DNA from: Verrucomicrobiota bacterium
GTDB taxonomy: Bacteria > Verrucomicrobiota > Verrucomicrobiia > JABWAM01
Direction: 5' to 3'
Assembly (NCBI GenBank): GCA_023269615.1
Contig: JAHFSY010000039.1
Span: 1 to 40,976 of the forward strand
Length of the DNA: 40,976 nucleotides
Both the position numbers and the translations under genes were made by a program. The notes beneath the pieces are model-generated. The model made no database searches and had not been told where the DNA came from. It worked only from the letters and a program-made list of their open reading frames with translations. Positions 16,219-23,617 of the stretch are shown here, in pieces. How positions within the stretch are numbered: position 1 is the first letter of the stretch; every line of letters begins with the position of its first letter.

Positions 16219-16617
16219 TCAAACCTGAATATCGGCGGGAGTCAGCACGTACTTCCGAATTTCGAGCTTTGGCGATCCAAAGTTGATCAGCAGACCATGC
16301 TCCAGACGGCATGCTCGCAAATAGCCCAGCAACTGCGCCACATGCTCATTGACCAGCGCCTTACACGCCTTGATCTCAACCATAAGGCAATCCTCCACGA
16401 ACAAGTCGGCAACAAACTCGCCAAGCACAAATCCGTCCCGGTCCATCACCTGTAGCGGAAATTGCTGGATCAAACCGATATTCTTCATTCGGAGGCGGTG
16501 CGCCAGCCCGTTCTCGTAAACCTTCTCAAGGTGACCCTGCCTCAGAAACCCATGCAGCTGAAGGCTCGTTTTCCGGATTTCGTCGCAGAGACACAATATA
16601 TCCACAGATTCTTTCAT
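16219..16617 (-). CDS. GxxExxY-family protein (PD-(D/E)xK nuclease-like)
   Basis: A 132-residue protein of the GxxExxY family, whose function is unknown. The naming motif is GHLEKVY at residues 28-34. The core has features expected of a PD-(D/E)xK nuclease-like fold: acidic E31, then EFVADLFVEDCLMVEIKA with D71 and the E81-x-K83 pair, then the conserved AQLLGYLRA helix (94-102) and LINFGSPKLEIRKYVL. The start at 16617 gives a typical N-terminus; the open frame continues 56 codons upstream only through repeat sequence. The gene lies wholly inside the element at 15892-16830 and is the only credible gene there. It could act on the element's own hairpins; this is inference, and catalysis has not been shown by anything in the sequence. 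Confidence 0.9.
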   Translation of the reverse strand: MKESVDILCLCDEIRKTSLQLHGFLRQGHLEKVYENGLAHRLRMKNIGLIQQFPLQVMDRDGFVLGEFVADLFVEDCLMVEIKACKALVNEHVAQLLGYLRACRLEHGLLINFGSPKLEIRKYVLTPADIQV

Positions 16618-16703
16618 ATATGAACATATGATGTCTATCCATGATGTACGACGGCTACACGCCCCAAACTGCATAATAAAGGAAGCGGACGCGTTGATCG
16701 CGG

Positions 16704-16787
16704 TCCTGTGCCTCTTGTGCCTCTTCGCGGCCATTGCTCTACACCGAATGGAAAGATGGGCCGCGAAGAGGTGCAAAAGGCACAAGG
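16704..16787. repeat. Hairpin repeat at the right side of the GxxExxY element
   Basis: CCTCTTGTGCCTCTTCGCGG (from about 16711) pairs imperfectly with GGGCCGCGAAGAGGTGCAAA (from about 16758) and the following AGGCACAAGG. It is the same hairpin theme as in the left part of this element and in the copies near 18.4 and 39.4 kb. Confidence 0.7.
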
Positions 16788-16907
16788 CGCCAACAGCAAC
16801 TCCATGCCCACTCCAAGTGCGTAAGCCCTGACTCCACCTTGTCGATTATGGTTGAAAACGGATGCCAGCTGCCCAACATCGATGGATCGTAACATTGCTG
16901 AAAGATC

Positions 16908-18338
16908 ATGAGCACGACATTACATGCGTCTTCCGTCACATTTCCACTGATGTGCAGGAAGGGGGATCCAACCAACGGCGCGACCGGTGCAAGTGTGTAC
17001 CGCGTGTACGGCCCGCTGAAGACGACTCTGACGCTGTTATCCTACGGAGACCTTCGGATCTGCCTGATCGCCGCCGATTTTGCGACATGGACACTCGGTG
17101 TGTGGCGCGAATTGCGGAAGGAGGTGGCGTCGGTGCTGGGTCTGCCGTTCTCCCACGTCGTTTATTTTTCCTCCCACAATCACAGCACGCCGATGATGGA
17201 GGTGGGTGTCACCGCCCTGGATGCCGCGAAGCCGAAGCTCACGCGCCGTGCACGCCAGCTGCTGGAGCTTGCCTGCAAAGCCGCGAAGTCGCTGCCACGC
17301 CGCCTCGAGCCGGTCACCATCTGGTGGTCGCTTGGCCACGAGAAGCGCATCAGTTACAATCGCAAGGGGCGCCGCGCGGATGGGAGCACCTTCCTGATGC
17401 GCGAGGAGGACCGCCTGCTCTACGGGGTGGATTTCTGCGGCGACATTGACACTCATGCCCCGGTCGTGTGCCTCAAAGGGCGGGATGGCCGCCCGGTGGC
17501 TTTCCTCGCCCAGTTCAACGCGCACCCGGTCACGAGCTACCACCCGGAGCATCTCGTGGTGCATGGCGATTATCCGCGGACCGCCTGCGACATGTTGTCG
17601 GGGCACTTCAAGGATCGCCGCGGCCTTCCGCCCGTGAGCTTCCTTCAAGGCTGCGCGGGAGATATCAATTCCAAAAAGATGTTCGTTGGGGGAGTGCGTT
17701 GGGCGGAACGATATGGACGATGCCTGGGCCAGACCTACATCCGTGCCGCGAAGAAGCTCCGCCGTTCCGAACGGGAGGGGATGGATTACGGAATCGAGAC
17801 CGCCAGGATACCGTTTGCGCCGCTGCCTTCGCCGCGAGTGCTGGAATGCGAGATCCAGGAAATCCGAGATTTCATTGCGCGTGGGCGGGCGGGCGACGAG
17901 AACACGCTGAGCTGCGTCGGTCTCAACTTTCCGCGTGCGCTATCGCCGGCCTACCGGACCAGGCTGGTCGAGGCCATCCTGCCGTGGAGCCAGTGGGCGC
18001 TCAACATGCATCGGCGGGGAAAGGCCGGCCAGGTGCCGCGCCATTTTGAAATGAAAGTCTATGTGATCCGGCTCGGCGATGTCGGCATCGCGGGTCTGCC
18101 GTGCGAGGCGTTCATGGGAATCGGGCGGCTCATCCGCGACGGGTCGCCGCTGCCGCTGACGATCCCCTGCGGCTATGCGAACGAAACGGATTTTTATGTC
18201 ACCGACGGGCCCAACACGGGCGATGGCGATTACATGAGCGCCTGGTATCGCTACACCCTCCATCCCCCGTTGAAGAAACCCGCGGGAGACGTTCTCGCCC
18301 ACGCTGCGTTAAAAATGCTCAATCGCTTTGCGCGATGA
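16908..18338 (+). CDS. Neutral/alkaline ceramidase-like hydrolase
   Basis: A 476-residue protein resembling the N-terminal domain family of neutral/alkaline non-lysosomal ceramidases, zinc amidases of which many bacterial relatives have unknown substrates. Visible marks are the metal-site-like HNHSTP (in YFSSHNHSTPMMEVG, near residue 90), FNAHPVTSYHPEHLVVHGDYP near 198-218 with further histidines, and QGCAGDIN near 246-253, the counterpart of the NAGDVSPN segment. The closing region GLPCEAFMGIGRLIRDGSP and GYANETDFYVTDGPNTG also fits. There is no signal peptide. The usual DITPP opening is not evident, so the N-terminus may be altered; the GxxExxY element ends only 78 bases upstream. It is divergent from the LacI operon and may belong to the same glycolipid or glycan programme (inference). 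Confidence 0.75.
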   Translation: MSTTLHASSVTFPLMCRKGDPTNGATGASVYRVYGPLKTTLTLLSYGDLRICLIAADFATWTLGVWRELRKEVASVLGLPFSHVVYFSSHNHSTPMMEVGVTALDAAKPKLTRRARQLLELACKAAKSLPRRLEPVTIWWSLGHEKRISYNRKGRRADGSTFLMREEDRLLYGVDFCGDIDTHAPVVCLKGRDGRPVAFLAQFNAHPVTSYHPEHLVVHGDYPRTACDMLSGHFKDRRGLPPVSFLQGCAGDINSKKMFVGGVRWAERYGRCLGQTYIRAAKKLRRSEREGMDYGIETARIPFAPLPSPRVLECEIQEIRDFIARGRAGDENTLSCVGLNFPRALSPAYRTRLVEAILPWSQWALNMHRRGKAGQVPRHFEMKVYVIRLGDVGIAGLPCEAFMGIGRLIRDGSPLPLTIPCGYANETDFYVTDGPNTGDGDYMSAWYRYTLHPPLKKPAGDVLAHAALKMLNRFAR

Positions 18339-18395
18339 GCAATTTGGAGGCGTACCACCACAGCGAACATTTTGCGAGGAAATCAAGCGGTTCGC

Positions 18396-18568
18396 CAGGG
18401 CTTACGCATTTGGAATCGGCTCGGCATTCTTGTGCCTCTTGCGCCTTTTTGTGGCCATTTTCCGCGTGCCGAACAGACGGATTGGCCGCAAAGAGGCACA
18501 AAAAGCACAAGGCACCACCCCACATCCAGATTTGGAAGAACCTCGAAGTCCAGATGGCGTAAGCCCTG
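18396..18568. mobile_element. 173-bp short element (MITE-like) with terminal inverted repeats
   Basis: It starts with CAGGGCTTACGC (18396-18407) and ends with GCGTAAGCCCTG (18557-18568), a perfect 12-base terminal inverted repeat. The interior is an imperfect hairpin (CTTGTGCCTCTTGCGCCTTT against AGGCACAAAAAGCACAAGG). It carries no gene. The 10 bases before it, AGCGGTTCGC, and the 10 after it, AGCGGTTGGC, differ at one position and could be a target-site duplication. However, the right copy is also the arm of a separate palindrome. The ends match those of the GxxExxY element. Confidence 0.7.
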
Positions 18569-18640
18569 AGCGGTTGGCCAGTGCCGCAGCCGCCCTGTTG
18601 CGCTGCGCAACATAAGCGGCGGAGGCACTGGCCAACCGCT
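18569..18640. repeat. 72-bp nested palindrome (REP-like)
   Basis: The arms AGCGGTTGGCCAGTGCC (18569-18585) and GGCACTGGCCAACCGCT (18624-18640) are perfectly complementary over 17 bases. Inside them GCCGC pairs with GCGGC, and the centre is the palindrome GTTGCGC-T-GCGCAAC (18597-18611). It adjoins the short element. It could form a cruciform or an RNA hairpin; no T-run follows, so a terminator role after the ceramidase-like gene is possible but unsupported. The 18339-18719 interval otherwise holds no gene. Confidence 0.85.
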
Positions 18641-18719
18641 GGGGAAGGCGATGCTCTTCGCTGGAATTTTGATGCGTTTGCCGTGCCTCTTTCAATCTTG
18701 CTTTGGCTGAGGTGAAGGA

Positions 18720-21700
18720 GTGTATTGGAAAAGTCTGCTTCCCATTATGAACGTCCATTTCTTCACGCGGGGTGACTGCTGGCGTCAGTTGGTTTTCATG
18801 GGGATGGTTGGGTTTCTTCCGATGGTTTTGGCCGAGGAGCCGAAGGATTACAGCAAGGGTTTTGATAAATTTTCGCAGCTCGGGATTCCGGACGTCAAGG
18901 ATGCCGCCTACATGCAGTTGAGTGGCGGGGATCTATCGTCGCAATACGGGGATCGATTTGGCGCGCCAGCCATGACCGGGAACGCGTGGCTGCTGCAAAA
19001 GAAGGAGGACGGGAAGCATGTGTTTCTCAAGGACTCCCAGGTGACGGAGGTCTATGACCAGGCGGTTGCGCAGAAGGAGATGCAGGAAAAAATAGAGAAG
19101 GCGGGCAAGGCCGGAAAAAAGCCGTCGCGCCGCGAGCTCATGGCGCTCTATCAGGGCGTGGGAGTCAAAAAGGGCGGCTCCTGGAAGGATGCGGATTTGG
19201 AGAAGGACATCAAATCCCTGATTGAATTCCTGCAGAAGCCCGGGGGCATTGATGAGAATGTGAAGTCCCAGATGGAATACAATGGTGGATGGGGAAGTCA
19301 ATTTCTGTTCGCTTTCAACATCTACCGGAAAGGTCATGCGAAGGAAGCCAACCAGATCCTTGGGTTGTTGTTTCAGCTTTCGGGTGATTCGCGAAAGGTG
19401 GTGCAGCAGGCGCTCAATCAGGTGGCCGGCGCGCAGCAGTCCCAGGCGTACGAGACCTTTATCCAGTCACACGATTGGAAGCAGTATGCCGCCTCGCTGG
19501 AGGCGCTGCTCGCCCGCGCCCCGTCCTGGAGCCAGGCGCCTGCGGTGATGCGCCTTCTCGAGGCCATCAAAAAGCGGGTGGCAATGAAGGATCCGCCGCC
19601 GGTCGTGGGGGAGGGTCTGACGGAGGAGGACCAGAAGCTGGCTCGCGAGCTCGTCACTTCCGCGAAGGATGAGAATGTTTCGCTGGATGAGTATCGCGGG
19701 TACTGGATTGTGAAGGGGGGTGGTGGGGACATGCAGGATGGCAGCGCGCTCGGACGAATCGTGGCGCGCGGCGTGAAGTCCTTTCCCCTCCTGATGGCGC
19801 TTCTCAAGGACGAGACGCTCACCCCTGTCACGACATTGAGTTCCTGGTCGGGAAGAACCCGATATTACGACGTCAACGACGGGATGCAGACGGAGGAGGA
19901 AATCCTGGCGGCCTACGAGGCGATGGCCCGCCCGGCATCGCGCGCGGACATTGCGCGCACTCTCATCGGCGCCATCGTCCTGGATGAGCGGCAGATGAAC
20001 AATGGGGAAGGCGCCGTGGCCGATGATCTTCTGAAGAAGAGCAAGGCGTGGTATGCCCTGAACGCGAACAAGACCACCCTGGAAATCCTTCGCGCGTGTT
20101 TGAGTGATGCCTCGCCTTCGCGAAAGTATGTGGCGATCAACTCCCTCACCGCTTCGGGCAAGGAAGAGGACGCGGTCTTTCTGGAGAAGTATTTTCTCGA
20201 ATCCAAGGATCCGGGCGCTGACCTCAATCTCATCAACGGTTACATCGTCAAGCGCGGCTCGAAGGCGAAGGAGTTTCTGGACAAGTATCTTGCGTTGCTC
20301 AAATCCAAGCCGTCCTCGACGGAAAATATCAGGATGGATGAGGAATCACGAAAGCGCATGGACGAGCAGAGGGAAAAGACCATCGCCATGTTGAAGGAAA
20401 TGGTGTCTGGCAAGAACGCCGAGGCTGTCATCGCCGAAATGCTGGCGCAGACGAAGAAGTGGGATTACAAAACATGTAATGAGTCCGGTGCCGTGTTGTC
20501 AACAAAGCTGGCGGCGGAGAAGCCGTCAAAAGCTCTCACCCTCCTGCTGGATGCCGCGCTGAAAGCCCAGGACGGTCTTCTTGCCACGCAGTTGCTGGGG
20601 ATCGCCTCGCGGGTGAATATGCTCAAATCTCAAGGCGCGGTGTACGATCCAGAAACAGGAGAGGAGATTGGAGTGGCGGAAGACCCTGCGGCTTCGTCGG
20701 AGGCTCCACCCGATGCAGCTCTGAAAGTGGAGGCGCATGCCGGGCAATGGAAAAAGCTGCTGGCCATCCAGAGTCCGCTGGATCAGGGGCAGGGAGCTTC
20801 GGCTGAAGATACGTGGACGGTGGGACAGTACTCCGGCTTCATCATGGAGGGGCTCTATGGGGGGGTTCAGCAGGACATGCAGATGTGGTCAGTATTGGGT
20901 CAGCTGGGCAAGCGCGGGTGGGATGTATTTCGATTGCGGGGAGAGGCTCGACTGGACGGGAAGAGCGAGGATCAATTGCCGCCGTTCCCCTCGGCGGCCC
21001 ATGTCACCGCCGAGCAGCGTGCCGCGCTCAAGGCGAAACTTTCCGGATTGAATGGAGAAGCACTTGTGAAGGCCATGCCGGCGCTTTCGATGGATGAGCA
21101 GCTTGCGCTCGGCGAAATTCTGGCGGGTGATGAGGCGCTGAATGGAAAGCTGGTGCCTCTTGCCAGCGTGATTCGAAACGTGCGCGTGGAGACGGATGAC
21201 GCCGCGCTGAAACAGTTGTGTGAAGGCTTCAAGGGAAAAAGTTTCGATCGCAAGATGATCGAGGATCTTGTCGAACATTCCAAGCGATTGGTGAAGGAGG
21301 GCAAGCCCGCGATGCTCATGGTGTCCCGCACCGGCGACCTGCAAGGTTACGATATCAAAAGCTTTAAAGGCGATCAGATTGCGGAGATGTACTTCTCCGG
21401 CTACGGCAACAAGCAATCCATGCTCACGGTCACGGCGCTGGGACGGGGCGGCGGAACGACGGTTTCCTCGAATGCTACGTGGATGGTGGATTCAGCTGCT
21501 GCAGCCAAGCCCGCCCAGGTCAAGACAAACGAGGTGGCGAAGGCCTCCAGCCCCCTGAAGGATGACCTGCTTGAAACTACGGTGGAGGAGCAGGACTACT
21601 CGTCAGGGGCTTATGCCCAGATGTTTGTGCAGCAGCAGAAGAATTTTTGGGAGAAAGTGGATACCCTCTGCAGTCCGAAATACAATGCCTGCGGAAGCAG

Positions 21701-21743
21701 TGCCATCACCTTGATGGGGATCATTCCAAAACCAAAAAAATAG
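18720..21743 (+). CDS. Large secreted protein of unknown function, first gene of the MoxR cluster
   Basis: I do not recognise this 1007-residue protein. The GTG at 18720 has GAGG seven bases upstream; an in-frame ATG at 18747 is the alternative and would give a shorter signal peptide. The hydrophobic stretch LVFMGMVGFLPMVLA before EEPKDY suggests export, with cleavage near residue 38. The rest is mostly helical and rich in Lys, Glu and Ala. Helical-repeat-like segments occur in the middle, such as SPSRKYVAINSLTASGKEED and DAVFLEKYFLES; alpha-solenoid is the best guess. Near the C-terminus is a glycine-rich beta-like part (GRGGGTTVSSNATWM), and two cysteines lie close to the end (CSPKYNAC). 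It ends 21 bases before moxR on the same strand, so it is probably an envelope component or client of that system. Confidence 0.85.
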   Translation: MYWKSLLPIMNVHFFTRGDCWRQLVFMGMVGFLPMVLAEEPKDYSKGFDKFSQLGIPDVKDAAYMQLSGGDLSSQYGDRFGAPAMTGNAWLLQKKEDGKHVFLKDSQVTEVYDQAVAQKEMQEKIEKAGKAGKKPSRRELMALYQGVGVKKGGSWKDADLEKDIKSLIEFLQKPGGIDENVKSQMEYNGGWGSQFLFAFNIYRKGHAKEANQILGLLFQLSGDSRKVVQQALNQVAGAQQSQAYETFIQSHDWKQYAASLEALLARAPSWSQAPAVMRLLEAIKKRVAMKDPPPVVGEGLTEEDQKLARELVTSAKDENVSLDEYRGYWIVKGGGGDMQDGSALGRIVARGVKSFPLLMALLKDETLTPVTTLSSWSGRTRYYDVNDGMQTEEEILAAYEAMARPASRADIARTLIGAIVLDERQMNNGEGAVADDLLKKSKAWYALNANKTTLEILRACLSDASPSRKYVAINSLTASGKEEDAVFLEKYFLESKDPGADLNLINGYIVKRGSKAKEFLDKYLALLKSKPSSTENIRMDEESRKRMDEQREKTIAMLKEMVSGKNAEAVIAEMLAQTKKWDYKTCNESGAVLSTKLAAEKPSKALTLLLDAALKAQDGLLATQLLGIASRVNMLKSQGAVYDPETGEEIGVAEDPAASSEAPPDAALKVEAHAGQWKKLLAIQSPLDQGQGASAEDTWTVGQYSGFIMEGLYGGVQQDMQMWSVLGQLGKRGWDVFRLRGEARLDGKSEDQLPPFPSAAHVTAEQRAALKAKLSGLNGEALVKAMPALSMDEQLALGEILAGDEALNGKLVPLASVIRNVRVETDDAALKQLCEGFKGKSFDRKMIEDLVEHSKRLVKEGKPAMLMVSRTGDLQGYDIKSFKGDQIAEMYFSGYGNKQSMLTVTALGRGGGTTVSSNATWMVDSAAAAKPAQVKTNEVAKASSPLKDDLLETTVEEQDYSSGAYAQMFVQQQKNFWEKVDTLCSPKYNACGSSAITLMGIIPKPKK

Positions 21744-21764
21744 AACCATCAACCAGGACACCCT

Positions 21765-22745
21765 ATGGAAAACAGCGCCGAACGTTGGGAAAAAGTACGA
21801 AATGACATCGCCGCCTTGCGAAAGGAAATCGCGGTGGCGATCGTGGGGCAGGACAAAATCGTGGAGCAGATGCTGGTGGCGCTGCTCTGCCGCGGGCATT
21901 GCCTCGTGGTGGGCGTGCCCGGCCTGGCCAAGACGTTGCTGGTGCGCACGCTGGGGAGGCTTCTCGGCCTCAGCTTCCGTCGGATCCAGTTCACGCCCGA
22001 CCTGATGCCCACCGACATTCTCGGCAGTGAAATCCTGCAGAGCGGAGACACTGCCGGCGGAAGGAAATTTGAGTTTGTCCCGGGGCCCGTCTTCGCCAAT
22101 CTCATCCTCGCCGACGAAATCAACCGGACTCCGCCCAAGACGCAGGCCGCGCTGCTGGAGGCCATGCAGGAAAAGCAGGTGACGGTTGCGGGGACGACGC
22201 GGACCCTCGAGGAGCCGTTCATCGTGTACGCGACACAGAACCCGATCGAGCACGAGGGCACCTACCCGTTGCCCGAAGCCCAGCTGGACCGGTTCTTTTT
22301 CAGCCTGCTGGTGGATTACCCCAGTCTCGAGGAGGAAAAAAAGATCATCAACCAGAAGCTGTTTGATTCGACCAGCCCGGTGAAGCCGGTGCTGACGCGC
22401 AAGGACGTGCTCGAGTTGCAGGATGTCGTGGGGAATGTTCCGATTGCCGATCATGTGGTGGAGTACGTGGCCAAGCTGGTTCATGCCACCCGCCCGACTT
22501 CCACTCTCGCCGATGAGTTCATCAAGAAGTATGTGGCCTGGGGCGCCGGTCCAAGGGCGTCGCAGAACCTGACTCTTGCAGCCAAGGCCATCGCCCTTCT
22601 GCGCGGCAACGCGACAGCATCCGTCGAGGAGGTTCGCGAGGCGGCGCTTCCCGTGCTGCGTCATCGCGTGATTCCCAACTACAACGCGACGGGAGAGGGG
22701 ATCTCGGTGGAAAAGATCATCGAACACCTCAGGTCAAAATTTTAG
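21765..22745 (+). CDS. MoxR-family AAA+ ATPase
   Basis: Cytosolic AAA+ chaperone ATPase of the MoxR type, 326 residues. Such proteins generally work with vWA-domain partners to mature or insert metal centres or envelope complexes. Walker A is GVPGLAKT at 50-57 and Walker B is LILADEINR with D117 and E118. The MoxR-specific stretches FTPDLMPTDILGSE, GPVFANLILADEINRTPPKT, ALLEAMQEKQVTV and ATQNPIEHEGTYPLPEAQLD are intact, as is the C-terminal lid (RALR-like GAGPRASQNL). The gene follows the large secreted protein by 21 bases. Its TAG shares one base with the GTG of the DUF58 gene, so the two are translated together. Confidence 0.96.
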   Translation: MENSAERWEKVRNDIAALRKEIAVAIVGQDKIVEQMLVALLCRGHCLVVGVPGLAKTLLVRTLGRLLGLSFRRIQFTPDLMPTDILGSEILQSGDTAGGRKFEFVPGPVFANLILADEINRTPPKTQAALLEAMQEKQVTVAGTTRTLEEPFIVYATQNPIEHEGTYPLPEAQLDRFFFSLLVDYPSLEEEKKIINQKLFDSTSPVKPVLTRKDVLELQDVVGNVPIADHVVEYVAKLVHATRPTSTLADEFIKKYVAWGAGPRASQNLTLAAKAIALLRGNATASVEEVREAALPVLRHRVIPNYNATGEGISVEKIIEHLRSKF

Positions 22746-23617
22746 TGTCATCCCAATTCAAATACCTGCGGCCCGAGGACATCCAGAAGCTTTCGAGCTT
22801 CGAGTTCGCCCCGAAGGCCTTTGTGGAGGGTTATTTCAGCGGGCGTCATCGTTCCCGCCAGCGCGGGATTTCGACGGAGTTCCGCGACTACCGCGAGTAT
22901 GCGCCGGGCGATGACCCGAGGCTGGTGGACTGGCGCGTGTTCGCGCGCACCGACCGCCATTACCTGCGCACCTACGAGCAGGAGACCAACATGGACTGCT
23001 TCATCTTCCTCGACAGCAGCGCGTCCATGGGGTTCGGCCGCGGGCTGACGAAGCTGGAGTATTCCTCCTTTTTTGCAGCCACGCTTTGCTATCTCGTCAC
23101 GCGCAACACGGACCGGGTTTCGCTCCATCTCTTTGACGACAAGGTGCGTGAGTTTCATCCGCCCGGCAGTACGACGCGGCACCTTCACCATCTCATGCAG
23201 GCGTTGGAAAACAATCACGCGGGGGAGAAGACCTCGCTGGCCGGCGCGCTGCGCCGCTCCTTCCCGCTCCTGCGGCAGCGGGGCTCGCTGATCATCATTT
23301 CGGATTTCTTCGACGACAGCGCCGAGATCTTTTCCGCGCTGGGCCCCTACCTGCACCGGGGATTCAGGATTTATCTCTTTCATGTGCTGACACCGGAGGA
23401 ACTGCAGCTGGAGAGCCGTGGTTTGGTTTCCTTTGTCGACATGGAGACACAGGGAAGCGTCATTGCCAACACCGACAGCATCAAGGCGGGATATGCGGCG
23501 GCGATGCAGGACCATATCCGCAGCCTGCGCGAACTGGCCATTCGCCGCCAGGTTCGATATTCGCTGGCCCGGACCGACACCCATTACTTCACGCTTTTCG
23601 ATGAGCTTGTTGAATAG
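22745..23617 (+). CDS. DUF58 protein (vWA-like), MoxR partner
   Basis: A 290-residue DUF58 protein. The defining block lies at about residues 52-80: YAPGDDPRLVDWRVFARTDR followed by HYLRTYEQE. A vWA-like domain follows with a metal-site DxSxS motif at D90 (FIFLDSSASMGFG) and a second strand GSLIIISDFFDD. No membrane segment is seen, unlike many longer DUF58 proteins, so this one is probably cytosolic and docks on MoxR. The start is GTG at 22745, overlapping the moxR stop by one base. The end overlaps the BatA-like gene by 17 bases. Strict overlap indicates a single transcript with fixed stoichiometry. Confidence 0.95.
   Translation: MSSQFKYLRPEDIQKLSSFEFAPKAFVEGYFSGRHRSRQRGISTEFRDYREYAPGDDPRLVDWRVFARTDRHYLRTYEQETNMDCFIFLDSSASMGFGRGLTKLEYSSFFAATLCYLVTRNTDRVSLHLFDDKVREFHPPGSTTRHLHHLMQALENNHAGEKTSLAGALRRSFPLLRQRGSLIIISDFFDDSAEIFSALGPYLHRGFRIYLFHVLTPEELQLESRGLVSFVDMETQGSVIANTDSIKAGYAAAMQDHIRSLRELAIRRQVRYSLARTDTHYFTLFDELVE

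Larger units (their letters stand above)
15892..16830. mobile_element. 939-bp element with terminal inverted repeats enclosing a GxxExxY gene
   Basis: The left end at 15892 reads CAGGGTTTACGCATTTGG. The right end, read inward from 16830 on the other strand, is CAGGGCTTACGCACTTGG, so the 18-base ends match at 16 positions in inverted orientation. The element contains two 48-bp direct repeats near the left end, the GxxExxY gene on the minus strand, and a long hairpin near the right end. The same end sequence bounds the shorter copies at 18396-18568 and 39399-39514. I found no clear target-site duplication: the flanks are GATGAATCC on the left and ACTCCACCTT on the right. No transposase of a known family is present. 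That it is or was mobile is inferred from the repeated ends. Confidence 0.65.

Noticed and set aside
15772..16455. Plus-strand open frame of 227 codons across the element's left half
   Set aside because: It runs through the lacI start, hairpin repeats and the antisense of the GxxExxY gene; repeated LFLVPLRGQ-type peptides arise from the direct repeat.
15882..16840. Target-site duplication around the GxxExxY element
   Set aside because: The flanking bases (GATGAATCC left, ACTCCACCTT right) do not match, so none is claimed.
16862..17449. Alternative plus-strand frame of 195 codons at the ceramidase-like gene start, considered as the missing N-terminus
   Set aside because: Its translation is Arg/Pro/His-rich without family motifs, and the motif-bearing frame is the one starting at 16908.
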